DNA of 64,000 nt from CAVPOO01 sp963707015. GTDB lineage: Bacteria > Pseudomonadota > Gammaproteobacteria > Thiohalobacterales > Thiohalobacteraceae. A model generated the notes under the pieces. The model was not told where the DNA came from. It did no database searches and worked only from the letters and a program-made list of their open reading frames with translations. The position numbers and the translations under genes are program-made. Shown here one piece after another: positions 40,913-49,865 of this stretch. The stretch covers positions 1 through 64,000 of the forward strand of contig CAVPOO010000005.1 in NCBI GenBank assembly GCA_963707015.1, read 5' to 3'. How positions within the stretch are numbered: the first letter of the stretch is position 1; the number at the start of each line of letters is the position of its first letter.

Positions 40913-42442
40913 GTGTGCAGGGCAGCGCTTCTGAGTCTCCTTCTCCTCACCTCGTGCGCCATCCGCGACCTTGAGGTCACCCCGGTAGACACGGCGTCCA
41001 CGGAGCCCGTCACCGTGAGTTCCCCGGTGAAGGTCCACCTGACCGACGGCTCAACCGTGGTCTTCGAAAAGGGCATCACCGTCGCGGATGGCCAGGTGGC
41101 GGGTGAAGGCCGAAAGTATGACCTCACGCTCGATACCAGCGTACGGGTGTCATCGATCGCGCTCGACGACGTGGCAGCCATGGAAAACTACCAGACGCCG
41201 CTCCAGACAGGCGAGACTGTTGCGGCCAACACGCTGGGGGTGCCGATGGCAGTCATGGGTGGTCTCGTGCTCGCAAAGGCACTGTTCGGCTCCTGCCCGA
41301 CGACCTATGCGCTCGTCGACGGTGCCCCCGTGCTGGAGGCCGAATCCTTTTCCTACAGCATCGCACCGTCGTTCGAGGCCCGCGATGTCGATCGTCTGAA
41401 CATACCGGCCCGAAATCGGGACACCGTCGAGCTGATTGTCCGCAACGAGGCGCTCGAGACGCACTACATCAACCATCTCGAGCTGCTGGAAGTCGTTCAC
41501 GAGGAAGGACAGCGTGTCTTCCCCGATCCTCAAGGTCAGCCGCTGGTCGTCGGCAAGCTTACCCCTCCCCTCCTGGCTGTCGATCGCGGGGGTCGGCACA
41601 TTGCGGGGGTCCTGGATCTGGCAGACGGCACGTCATGGAGCTCGGATGCGGCGCAGCTGCGTCGTGCGTCGCTGGACGATTTCGAAGACTCTATCGACCT
41701 CGAGTTCGAGGCGCCTCGGAATTCTGACCAGGTCGCGCTCGCCTTCCGCCTCCGCAACAGCTTGCTCAACACGGTGCTGCTTTATGACGTGATGCTGAAG
41801 GACCAGGGATTCCGGGCGCTCGACTGGCTGGGACATGATCTGGACCGGTTCATTGACAAGGCAAAGCTCGGCCTGTGGTACCGGAATCGCATGGGCATGC
41901 GGATCTCGGTCTGGGACGGCGGCAGGTTCCGTCAGGTCGCACGCGTGGGCGACCAGGGTCCCATCGCCTGGAAGGACGTCGCCGTGACACTGCCCGTTCC
42001 CGAGGGCGACAGGCTGCGCGTTCGCCTGTCATTCGTCGTGGACAACTGGCACATCGACTGGCTGGCCATCTCGCCCGAGGTGCATCGCGCCGACGTGCGG
42101 GCCGTACCGCTGGCACGGGTCGAGGTCCCCGAAGTGGGCACCCTGGGCGGGGCGCTGGAAAATCTGGCCTCGCCGGATAAAACGTACGTCGTAACGCGGC
42201 CGGGCGAGGCGCTTCACGTCGGGTTCGATGTGGGCGCTGTTCCCGAAGGCCACACCCGGACATTTCTAATGGCGGCGCAGGGCTACTACATTGAATGGAT
42301 GCGCCGCGACTGGCTCAACGAGACTTCGCGCGAGCCCTTCCAACCCTCGGACGCGTCGCTGATCAGAGCCATCAGACTCTGGGAGGCAAAGCGCGACACC
42401 TTCCAGCAGCATTTCGAGTCGTCACGGATCGCGCACCCATGA
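40913..42442 (+). CDS. Large lipoprotein of unknown function, first gene of a coupled pair
   Basis: A 509-residue lipoprotein. The GTG at 40913 gives CRAALLSLLLLTSC, with lipobox LTSC at its end; longer starts upstream run through the TolC shard. The mature protein has a beta-rich N-terminal part (VKVHLTDGSTVVFEKGITVADGQVAGEGRKYDL), a short hydrophobic segment (LGVPMAVMGGLVLAKALFG) and a long soluble part with a WYRNRMGMRISVWDGGRFRQVARVG patch. No known family was recognised. Its stop overlaps the next lipoprotein start (ATGA). The two are probably secreted partners at the inner face of the outer membrane. Confidence 0.65.
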   Translation: MCRAALLSLLLLTSCAIRDLEVTPVDTASTEPVTVSSPVKVHLTDGSTVVFEKGITVADGQVAGEGRKYDLTLDTSVRVSSIALDDVAAMENYQTPLQTGETVAANTLGVPMAVMGGLVLAKALFGSCPTTYALVDGAPVLEAESFSYSIAPSFEARDVDRLNIPARNRDTVELIVRNEALETHYINHLELLEVVHEEGQRVFPDPQGQPLVVGKLTPPLLAVDRGGRHIAGVLDLADGTSWSSDAAQLRRASLDDFEDSIDLEFEAPRNSDQVALAFRLRNSLLNTVLLYDVMLKDQGFRALDWLGHDLDRFIDKAKLGLWYRNRMGMRISVWDGGRFRQVARVGDQGPIAWKDVAVTLPVPEGDRLRVRLSFVVDNWHIDWLAISPEVHRADVRAVPLARVEVPEVGTLGGALENLASPDKTYVVTRPGEALHVGFDVGAVPEGHTRTFLMAAQGYYIEWMRRDWLNETSREPFQPSDASLIRAIRLWEAKRDTFQQHFESSRIAHP

Positions 42443-42918
42443 AGTTCCTGTTGACCTGTCTGCTGCTGTCTCTCGCGATCACCGGCTGTCAATTCGGGCC
42501 AAAGATCGAGAACTTCGAACAGGCGCGGCGCCCGGAGGGCATCACCGCCAGCATCGAGCTGCGCCGCGGCATCACCGAAGATGGGCGCGTCGAGGGCGAG
42601 CTGCTCGAGGTCCGGGACGACGGCTTGCTCCTCAACACCCGAGAGGCTCGGGAAGGCGGCGTGGTAAAAAGGCACCTGGTGTTCGTGCCCTATACGGCAA
42701 TGGAAACCGTCGGGGTCGAGGAACTGAACCTGAGGGTGTTGAAGGAAACAAGAGGCACGTGGACCGAAGGTGATGCCGCGCCAACCTGGAACCCAGAACA
42801 GGATCGAGAAAAGCTCCGACTGCTGAGCCGGTTTCCACAGGGGCTGGCCGATCCGTTGCTCGAGGCGCTGCTGGCGGCCGAGGGCCAGACGGCCGTCGAC
42901 GTCATCGGCGGCGAGTGA
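42439..42918 (+). CDS. Small lipoprotein, second gene of the pair
   Basis: A 159-residue lipoprotein (MKFLLTCLLLSLAITGCQ, lipobox ITGC). The soluble part reads FEQARRPEGITASIELRRG, EGELLEVRDDGLLLN and YTAMETVGVEELNL, a small beta-rich fold similar in style to the opening of the preceding protein (VHLTDGSTVVFEKG), suggesting homologous domains. It overlaps the upstream gene by 4 bp. Function unknown; not a recognised family. Confidence 0.6.
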   Translation: MKFLLTCLLLSLAITGCQFGPKIENFEQARRPEGITASIELRRGITEDGRVEGELLEVRDDGLLLNTREAREGGVVKRHLVFVPYTAMETVGVEELNLRVLKETRGTWTEGDAAPTWNPEQDREKLRLLSRFPQGLADPLLEALLAAEGQTAVDVIGGE

Positions 42919-43032
42919 GGCGCTGGCCTCACACAAGCCGCAATGCCTTTTTTTGGGAGATTGAAGCGGCACGCGGGGTGCCCCAGCCCAGTCAGCTACG
43001 CGTGCAAAGCAGGCCGACGTGCGAGCGGTTCA

Positions 43033-43353
43033 TTAACGCGGCGGGTGTCCGTGCACCAGAGTGAGGAACTTGAGCCTGGTCCCAACTCTACGATGCTCGG
43101 AAAGGGCCTGATAGTCGGGATCGTTGTACCAACCACGTGCGGCATCCTCGGATGGGAAGGTAAAGATCACCAAGCGTCCCGTCAGCGCTTCGAACCCCTC
43201 GAAGGTCTCCGTCGCATCGTCGTAGGTGACAAATTTTCCACCGTGCCTTTTGAGGATAGGAAAGAATCCCTTCTCGTAGACGCGATATGTCTCGGCATCT
43301 TCGATCTCGAAATTGGCCACCACATACACTGGAATGTTTGCCATGGGTTTCAT
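43033..43353 (-). CDS. DUF1330-family protein
   Basis: A 106-residue protein with the DUF1330 pattern: IPVYVVANFEIEDAETYRVYEKGFFPILKRHGGKFVTYDD, RLVIFTFPSEDAARGWYNDPDYQALSEHR. The family adopts a dimeric ferredoxin-like (ABM) fold; function is uncertain. Start 43353 is supported by GAAGGAAT about 6 nt upstream. Isolated gene. Confidence 0.85.
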   Translation of the reverse strand: MKPMANIPVYVVANFEIEDAETYRVYEKGFFPILKRHGGKFVTYDDATETFEGFEALTGRLVIFTFPSEDAARGWYNDPDYQALSEHRRVGTRLKFLTLVHGHPPR

Positions 43354-43595
43354 TTTATTCCTTCGTTTCAAAGAGTTCCGTCACGGCCTGTTCGCCGCGA
43401 GTAATGGGCTATTTAACCACCGCACACTAGCAGGCCTTCGATCATTAATTTGTAGCTGCTCGCCTAAGCTGAACGACTACCCTATACTTCGAAGTGCGTT
43501 TAGCGTGGTTGGATTGTGCTGCCATTCTCAGGCGATATTTCACAATGTCGTTGTAACGGAAAACTCTTACCATAAAAAATCGGGAGGGACAGGAA

Positions 43596-44498
43596 ATGGC
43601 GCGATTTCTAAAGAACATATGCATCACGGGGTGCGGTTTCATATTGTCAATAGCCAGTGTCATGGCCGATGAAGTTCTGATGCCGTTCGTCCTGGCCAGT
43701 ACCTCAAGCGGTGAGGTTGCATCCGTGACCTCGGAAGTCAAATCAAAACTGACCGGTGCCGGTTTTGAAGTTGTCGGTGAATATTCTCCTTACGACGGGG
43801 CCCATATCGTGGTCGTGACCAACGATACCCTGAAGGACCATGCGGCCAAATCGGACTTTGGTGCTTATGGCGCCATTGCGCGTGTTTCAATCACCAAAAA
43901 CGGTGATGTCACCGAAGTTGCCTATACCAACCCGGAGTACATGGCCGCCGTCTACCGTATGGCAGTTGATATGGTAGATATTCGCAAGCAACTTGAGGGG
44001 GCGCTCGGTGCGGAGAAGGCTTTTGGCTCCGAGAAGAAACTGACTGCCGCGGATCTGCGAAAATATCACTACAAGTTCGCAATGCCCTATTTTGACGACC
44101 AGAGCGAACTGGCCAAGTATGGTAGCCACGCCGAGGCCGTGAAGGCAATCGAGGATTCTCTGGCTGCGGGCAAGGGTGCGACAGCCAAGGTCTACCGTGT
44201 GGATATTCCGGGCAAGGACGAGACCATCTTCGGTGTGGCCCTAAATGGTAAAGATAGCGAAGACTGCAGCAGTGATCAGTACGTTATGGGAAAGATTGAC
44301 AACAGTACCCCGCGGCATACAGCGCATCTGCCATATGAGATTGTCTTGGCAGGCGGCGTTCCTTATGCCTTGTCCGCAAAGTTCCGCATCGCAATCAATT
44401 GGCCACATCTGTCAATGATGGGGGAAGGTTCGTTCATGAGTATTATGTGTTCGCCTGATGCCATCGAGAAGGCCCTGATCCAGGCATCCGGTGAATAG
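43596..44498 (+). CDS. Exported protein of unknown function
   Basis: A 300-residue protein with signal peptide ICITGCGFILSIASVMA. The mature part begins LMPFVLASTSSGEVASVTSEVKSKLTGAGFEVVGEYSPYDGAHIVVVTNDTLKDHAAKSDFGAYGAIARVS, an alpha/beta sandwich reminiscent of DUF302-type or related periplasmic stress proteins. Residues 180-300 add HLPYEIVLAGGVPYALSAKFRIAINWPHLSMMGEGSFMSIMCSP. A GGAGGG RBS precedes the ATG. A long hairpin follows the stop. No catalytic motif is seen. Confidence 0.65.
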   Translation: MARFLKNICITGCGFILSIASVMADEVLMPFVLASTSSGEVASVTSEVKSKLTGAGFEVVGEYSPYDGAHIVVVTNDTLKDHAAKSDFGAYGAIARVSITKNGDVTEVAYTNPEYMAAVYRMAVDMVDIRKQLEGALGAEKAFGSEKKLTAADLRKYHYKFAMPYFDDQSELAKYGSHAEAVKAIEDSLAAGKGATAKVYRVDIPGKDETIFGVALNGKDSEDCSSDQYVMGKIDNSTPRHTAHLPYEIVLAGGVPYALSAKFRIAINWPHLSMMGEGSFMSIMCSPDAIEKALIQASGE

Positions 44499-44546
44499 CC
44501 CACGCAGACAGGACTTGCTGAACGCGCGCAGTTCTCTCATGATGAG

Positions 44547-44581
44547 GACAAGGCCTTTGCAATTGTTGCAGGGGCCTTGTC
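44547..44581 (+). terminator. Long hairpin after exported protein
   Basis: GACAAGGCC (44547-44555) pairs with GGCCTTGTC (44573-44581), with an inner stem TTGCA/TGCAA. No T-run follows, so rho-independent termination is not certain. Confidence 0.5.
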
Positions 44582-44669
44582 TGCATGCATCCTTTCACTC
44601 GCCATCCATGCCTCTCCTCGAACATTGAAAAACCGCACCAGGGAGACGGATCTTGCTAAGGCATTATAG

Positions 44670-44852
44670 TCAGAGAGAAATGGAGACGGATCTTATTTCA
44701 GGCGGTTGGTGAAGAAACGCGAGCAGCCCGAGCACGATATAACCTGCATTGTTGTGCAAATCGCTTTCCTCGTCACCGGTCAGATAAGCGAGAGTCAAAA
44801 TAACTACCAGTGACCAGTGGAAGATACGCACGGCAATATCCCACACTCTCAC
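44670..44852 (-). pseudogene. Cytochrome b561-type N-terminal remnant
   Basis: The frame starts VWDIAVRIFHWSLVVILTLAYLTGDEESDLHNNAGYIVLGLLAF, the first helix and haem-His region of Ni/Fe-hydrogenase-type cytochrome b, then ends in unrelated residues. The remaining helices are gone. Two direct repeats of GGAGACGGATCTT (near 44646 and 44684) lie at its truncated end and may mark an insertion or deletion. Confidence 0.55.
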
Positions 44853-45090
44853 TTTTTAATTGGTTGTCATGTCCGTAACCTCTCATCGCGAGGTTGATAC
44901 CCCTGCGAGGCATGCTACCTGGCCAAGTTTGTCAGATTTTATCAAGCTTGGACTAGGGAACTCCTGATATACCTCATGACCGGAACGGGTCGTCTCGAGG
45001 CCTTCGCGCGCGGACCGCCCGGCCTGCTCGAAATAAAGAAAATAGCCGCTTCAGCAGAATCTGTCGGTCGCTGACACCGTGCGGCAACGC

Positions 45091-45399
45091 TTACCCCAAT
45101 ACGTTAGCCACGGAACCCACAGAAGGGAGCATTAATAATTTTTCCATATATGGATTCCGTGGCCAACAACCAGGTCTTGATCTAAACGAAGCCATCGGTG
45201 CGCAGAGGACACTCTGGCCGCCACCTCCGTATTCCGTATTCTGTATTCTGTGTCCTGTCTTCTGTGTTACGGTCAGTGGCTCGCCCGCACTGGCAAGGCT
45301 GGCAACACCTGCAAACAGCAGTGCGAGGATGCACTCTGGATGTCGAATCATGCTTCTCATGTAACCGATCAACCGGAGCTGTAGTGAACGGGCCGGCAC
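45091..45399 (-). pseudogene. Signal-peptide remnant joined to a heptamer microsatellite
   Basis: From an internal start the frame gives IRHPECILALLFAGVASLASAGEPLTVTQ, a convincing signal peptide and cleavage site. It then enters a five-unit heptamer repeat (45230-45264: TATTCCG TATTCTG TATTCTG TGTCCTG TCTTCTG) and unrelated sequence. It probably was an exported protein gene, perhaps the cytochrome c partner of the cytochrome b remnant. Confidence 0.45.
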
Positions 45400-45559
45400 G
45401 ATTAGCGCAACCTCGTCGAATCACAAAGTGCCTTACGGAATCCCCTGATACGTCCCTCGACAGCGGCTGATCAGGCGGCAACGGCGCATGAATTTTCCTG
45501 ATTACTGCAGCGGGTTTCCCGGGCTGGCAAGGGCCTTTCTTCTCCCTCTAATGGAATAC

Positions 45560-45587
45560 TTGACACACGCGCTCAGGTATATATAGT
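45560..45587 (+). promoter_or_regulatory. Near-consensus sigma70 promoter
   Basis: TTGACA (45560-45565), 16 bp spacer, TATAGT (45582-45587). It lies about 90 bp upstream of the 42-codon gene at 45679 and is the best promoter match in the window. Confidence 0.6.
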
Positions 45588-45678
45588 AGCGATTACCTGA
45601 GTGATTCCATCGGGTATTTGTTTGACTTCAGAGCGGCATCGATACACTGATATTTCAGTGGGTTAAGGAGTTAACCTG

Positions 45679-45807
45679 ATGAACAGATTCGTTAATTGGC
45701 TCGACGCCCTCAGCCAAAGGGCTTTCTCGAAACTCAAGTGGCTGCTATCGGTTTTGTCCGGTGCCTTGGCGGCATCGCTCGTGATGGTTCTGGAGGCTCA
45801 AGCCTGA
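45679..45807 (+). CDS. 42-residue small membrane peptide
   Basis: The frame reads MNRFVNWLDALSQRAFSKL, then KWLLSVLSGALAASLVMVLEAQA. AAGGAG ends 8 nt before the ATG and a consensus-like promoter lies upstream. The peptide has an amphipathic N-terminus and one hydrophobic helix, as in small membrane regulators or type I toxins. It was too short for ordinary ORF calling. No antisense RNA promoter is obvious. Its function is unknown. Confidence 0.5.
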   Translation: MNRFVNWLDALSQRAFSKLKWLLSVLSGALAASLVMVLEAQA

Positions 45808-45904
45808 TAAGGCACTGGTTACGCCAGTCGGACGCCCGCACCGCTGGATTACGGCGCAAACTGCGAGTCTCACCGCCCTCTGCATCGATCAGGGAACCGC
45901 CGAT

Positions 45905-48748
45905 TCAGGAGCTGAGCCCAACGAGGCGGTCGCGGGCACCGCCTGCGCGCGGGAACCAGCGCGCCAGAACGTCGGCGAGGTCCTGCTGCAACACCGGCTT
46001 GGCCAGAAAGTCGTCCATCCCTGCCGCCAGACAGCGTTTGCGCGTGCTCTCCACCGCCGAGGCGGTCAGGGCCACGACCGGCGTGTGTCGGCTCGCGCCC
46101 TCGAGTCGGCGCAGCTCGATCGTGACCTCGTAGCCATCCAGCCCGGGCATCTGGCAGTCCATCAGCACCAGGTCGTAGCGCTTGTCCGTCAGGGCCGCCA
46201 GGGCCGCGGGCCCGTCGTTTACGGCCTCTGGTTCATGGCCAAGGACCTCGAGCATGGCGCAGATGACTTCCCGGAGTACCGGATTGTCGTCCGCGACCAG
46301 GATATGTGCGCCCTCCCCTGGCCGCTTGATCAGCCGCGGGATGCGCTGCCGCGTTGTCGCTGGCTCGGCGAGTCCGGCCACGACACGGAGCGACTCGACC
46401 AGCGCCGCGGCGCCCACGGGTTTGTTCAGCCAGAGCACCGGTCGGCCCAGCGCGGCGCGGGCTGTCTCACCTGGTGCGTTTGTTTCGCCGAGCATGATGA
46501 CCGCCAGCGGACCGATGTCGGCATCATCCCGGATGTGTCGCACGAGCGTGATCCCGTCCGTTCCCGGCATGACGGCGTCGATCAGCGCGACATCGAAGGG
46601 CCTGCCCGCGCGCCTCGCGTCCTGCAGCCGGGCCAGGGCCCGCTCGGCGTCCTGCGCGGACTCGGTCACGCAGCCGGCCAGCCGGGCTGTGCGCGCGAGG
46701 AGACTGCGCGTCGTGTCGTTGTCGTCCACAACCAGCAGGTGTAAGCGGGCGAGTGCGGCGTCCTCCGCCGGTCCGATCCGCTCGCTCGCCCCAGTCTCGG
46801 CAAGCGGCAGGGAAAACCAGAACGTGCTGCCCGCGTCAGGGCGGCTCGTTACGCCGATCTCGCCGCCCATCTGTGTCACCAGCTGCTTTACGATGGCCAG
46901 TCCAAGGCCGGTACCCCCGTGGTGGCGGTTGGTCGCATTGTCGACCTGCGCAAAGGATTCGAACAAACCCGTCAGCGCCTGTTCAGGAATGCCAATGCCG
47001 GTGTCCGTGATCTCAAAGCGGATGCCCGGGATTCCCTGGCTGCCGGCCTGGCTCTCGGCGAGCAGCACCACCTCCCCCCGGTCGGTGAACTTCACGGCAT
47101 TGCCGAGCAGATTGAGCAGGATCTGGCGCACGCGGTGCGGATCACCCTGCACCGTACGGGGCAGGTCGGGGGCGAGGTGGGAGGTCAGCTCGAGGCCCTT
47201 GTGATGGGCCGTGGCAGTCATGATGTCCAGAGTCGACTCGACCAGGGCGGGCAGGTCGAAATCGACCCGTTCCAGGGTGAGCTTGCCGGCCTTGATACGC
47301 GCGAAATCGAGAAGATCGTTGATCATATGCAACAGGCTCTCGCTCGACTCGTGCAGTGAGTCGGTGAAACGGCGCTGCTCCTGATTGAGCGGCGTACCGA
47401 GCAGCAGCTCGGCCATACCGAGAATCGCGTTCAGGGGCGTGCGGGTCTCGTGGCTGACCTTGGCCAGGAATTCATCCTTGGCACGATTCGCGGACCTGGC
47501 CGCAACCAGCGCCCGACGCAGATGTTTCGTGCGCCGGGCTACCCGCCCTTCGAGCGCGCTGTTGGCGTCGGAGATGGTTCGGTTCGCGGCATCCAGTTTG
47601 GCGACATAGGCCTGGAGGGCCGCGTCCTTGCGCTGCAGGCTGGCGCTCATCGCGTTCAAGCCCTTCGCCACCCGTCCGAGCTCGTCATCCGACCAGTTGG
47701 TGAGTTGAAAACCAAGCTCGCCGGAGGCAATGCGCTGGGTTGCCAGGGCCAGGCGTTGCACGCGCACCGACAATGACCTCCCGAGCAGGAAGGACACGCA
47801 CAGGGCCAGGAGCGCCGCGCCGAGCGCGAGGCCGAGCAGCATCTTCTGCCGGCTTTCCTCCTGGACGATGGTTTGCCGCTGGTCCTCCCGGATGTCCGCG
47901 CTGAGGACGCGATTGAGCTCACTCAACGCAAGTTCGGTTTTCCCCCGGGCCTGGAGGAGCGTTTCCTCGAGGTCCATATCGAGGCGGCCGTTGTCGTCCG
48001 TTCGTTGCTGGCCGGCGTAGCTGCGCAGGGTGCTCTGATAATGCTCGAGTGCCTGCCGGACCCCGTTAAGGGCCACCGCGGCCGCCTGAATATCCAGAGG
48101 TATGCGGATGCTGCGCAGCAGCTCGAGCGCCTGCTCCACGGGCAGAATCACCTCCTCCAATGCCACACGCTCGCGCGCCGCATAGCGATCCAGTGCGGAT
48201 TCAGCCCCGTCCAGTGCCAGCCCGGCCTGCTCGAGCCGGAAGCTCAGCACATCGGGTCGCCCCGCCGCCCCCCCGGGTGCGCCAAGCGCCCCGAGTTGCC
48301 GGCGCAGCACCGCAAACTGCTGTGCGATTGCGCGCAGCGCCGCGGCAACGGTGTCCGAGGCGGGGTCGTTCGGTTCTTCCTCGAGATAATAGAGAAAGTA
48401 CAGCCGCAGCCGGTGTGCGGGGGACGGTTCCGCCGCGAACCGCCGACGCTCCGTGTCGAGCGCTGCATCGACGGCGGCCAGACGCTTCGCCAGCGCCTGC
48501 AGGGCTGTCAATACCTCCTCCGGCGTTATCCGGTCGCGGCGCAGGTAAATGGCGAAGGTCCGGTCGGCGCCCATGAGCAGTTCGTTGATCCGCAAGAGCC
48601 GCTGCTGGATCGGTGTGTGCTCCTCGACGACGTGGCGCAGCGTGAGCACGACGTCCCTGCTGCGCTGATAGGCTACGAGGCAGACAAGTATGACGATGAG
48701 CAACAGCAGCCCAAGCCCCAGGTTTCTGGTCGAGCGGTAGGAGATCAT
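45905..48748 (-). CDS. Hybrid sensor histidine kinase (HAMP-HisKA-HATPase-REC-REC)
   Basis: A 947-residue protein starting at ATG 48748. It has TM1 (LGLGLLLLIVILVCLVAY), a ~310-residue helical periplasmic domain, TM2 (LLGLALGAALLALCVSFLLG), HAMP, the phospho-acceptor helix DEFLAKVSHETRTPLNAILG, an HATPase domain (NLLGNAVKFTD, DTGIGIPEQ, GGTGLGLAIVKQL), and two receiver domains. REC1 has LLVVDDND...ALIDAVMPGTDG and REC2 ILVADDNP...VLMDCQMPGLDGYEV. There is no HPt domain, so a separate phosphotransfer partner is required. It overlaps the upstream haem-binding protein gene by ATGA, suggesting that protein is its periplasmic sensor partner. Confidence 0.88.
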   Translation of the reverse strand: MISYRSTRNLGLGLLLLIVILVCLVAYQRSRDVVLTLRHVVEEHTPIQQRLLRINELLMGADRTFAIYLRRDRITPEEVLTALQALAKRLAAVDAALDTERRRFAAEPSPAHRLRLYFLYYLEEEPNDPASDTVAAALRAIAQQFAVLRRQLGALGAPGGAAGRPDVLSFRLEQAGLALDGAESALDRYAARERVALEEVILPVEQALELLRSIRIPLDIQAAAVALNGVRQALEHYQSTLRSYAGQQRTDDNGRLDMDLEETLLQARGKTELALSELNRVLSADIREDQRQTIVQEESRQKMLLGLALGAALLALCVSFLLGRSLSVRVQRLALATQRIASGELGFQLTNWSDDELGRVAKGLNAMSASLQRKDAALQAYVAKLDAANRTISDANSALEGRVARRTKHLRRALVAARSANRAKDEFLAKVSHETRTPLNAILGMAELLLGTPLNQEQRRFTDSLHESSESLLHMINDLLDFARIKAGKLTLERVDFDLPALVESTLDIMTATAHHKGLELTSHLAPDLPRTVQGDPHRVRQILLNLLGNAVKFTDRGEVVLLAESQAGSQGIPGIRFEITDTGIGIPEQALTGLFESFAQVDNATNRHHGGTGLGLAIVKQLVTQMGGEIGVTSRPDAGSTFWFSLPLAETGASERIGPAEDAALARLHLLVVDDNDTTRSLLARTARLAGCVTESAQDAERALARLQDARRAGRPFDVALIDAVMPGTDGITLVRHIRDDADIGPLAVIMLGETNAPGETARAALGRPVLWLNKPVGAAALVESLRVVAGLAEPATTRQRIPRLIKRPGEGAHILVADDNPVLREVICAMLEVLGHEPEAVNDGPAALAALTDKRYDLVLMDCQMPGLDGYEVTIELRRLEGASRHTPVVALTASAVESTRKRCLAAGMDDFLAKPVLQQDLADVLARWFPRAGGARDRLVGLSS

Positions 48749-49629
48749 GGCTCTGGCGGGGAGCGCTCGAAGCTCAGCGTCAGGGCCTCGGCGGTATCTC
48801 CCATCCCGTACTCGGGTTGATCGACCGCGGGATCGCGCTGGCGGCCCGCGATTTCGTAGCGCGAGACGCCAAACAGATAGCACTTGCCGGGATCAAACTG
48901 CACATCGTCAGCGTGCCCGGTCGCGAGCCTGCGCCCGAACTCAATGGTCCAGGTGCCCGCGTGCCAGCGCCCCCTGGCGCGGATATCGGCACGGCTGCCG
49001 GCAGGCTCGACGGGCCGATAACGCGGTACGGTGTCCCCTGCATAGTGGTCGTAAATCAGCAACTCATAGGCCGGGCTGCCCGCGTCACCGGGTCGAAACA
49101 GGTGGAACAGCTTGCCACTCCTGGAAAATACCCGTTTCGCCTGGGCGAGCGGCGTGATGCTGTAGACCTGCATCTTGTCGTCGGCATAGCCCGCAGGGTC
49201 GGTCCGGTATGCCTTCCAGAACCAGATGTCCGCCTTGTAGGGCCGATCCGCGGACAGGCTCAGATCCGCCGGCTGTGGCTCCATACTCCACTTGAACACG
49301 AACATGTCTTCCCGTTTGGGGCCCATGCGGTACCCCTGCTCCTCGGCATCCCACCGCATGGTCTTGTGCTCCCGGTTCTCGGTGGGATCCGGGTAAGTCA
49401 CGAGAAAGAAAATGGCCTCGTCCGTGTACACGGCCTTCAGGGTGACCTTGATCTCAGCGACGGTGTCGATCGTGGTGATGCCTGCCGTACGCTGCCACAG
49501 GGCCTCATCGCCGATGCCATCGACGACGGGGGCCTCTTCGACTTTCACCGCAACCAGATCCCGGGAACCCGCCGGCGTACTCGTCCCGAGCAGTGCGGCC
49601 AGTACCAGTGTAACCCAGCGCCCGTCCAT
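48745..49629 (-). CDS. Exported haem-binding EB_dh/DMSO-reductase gamma-like protein
   Basis: A 294-residue periplasmic protein with signal peptide (VTLVLAALLGTSTPAGS) and an ethylbenzene dehydrogenase-type haem domain: VDGIGDEALWQRTAGITTIDTV, LKAVYTDEAIFFLVTYPDPT, WSMEPQ, ADIWFWKAYRTDPAGYADDKMQV, and GTWTIEFGRRLATG. In enzymes this subunit carries a b haem with Met/Lys ligands, and no catalytic alpha or beta subunits are nearby. The RBS AGGAGG is ideal. Its stop overlaps the start of the hybrid kinase (ATGA), so it probably serves signalling rather than a dehydrogenase. Confidence 0.85.
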   Translation of the reverse strand: MDGRWVTLVLAALLGTSTPAGSRDLVAVKVEEAPVVDGIGDEALWQRTAGITTIDTVAEIKVTLKAVYTDEAIFFLVTYPDPTENREHKTMRWDAEEQGYRMGPKREDMFVFKWSMEPQPADLSLSADRPYKADIWFWKAYRTDPAGYADDKMQVYSITPLAQAKRVFSRSGKLFHLFRPGDAGSPAYELLIYDHYAGDTVPRYRPVEPAGSRADIRARGRWHAGTWTIEFGRRLATGHADDVQFDPGKCYLFGVSRYEIAGRQRDPAVDQPEYGMGDTAEALTLSFERSPPEP

Positions 49630-49865
49630 CCTTGCCTCCTAGTAAGAACATAGATTCAGACGCGCCTGTTGTCGAGCTTGCGCAAGAACTTGCCCGCGAT
49701 ATTCCCGCAGTTGTTGATAATCGTGTGTTATTCAGGTGGACGCACCCGGTGCGCTTAATAAGTTGCCATGCTCAGACCCGCTGCCGAACGCCAACCTCGA
49801 CCGCAGTAAGGTGGTATTCTGAGAACCTATCACGTGTTGTTCTTGAATAGGATCCGGTCCCGAAC

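Noticed and set aside
40540..41181. 213-residue minus-strand ORF
   Set aside because: It runs antisense through the TolC shard and the start of the lipoprotein gene, so it is not a separate gene.
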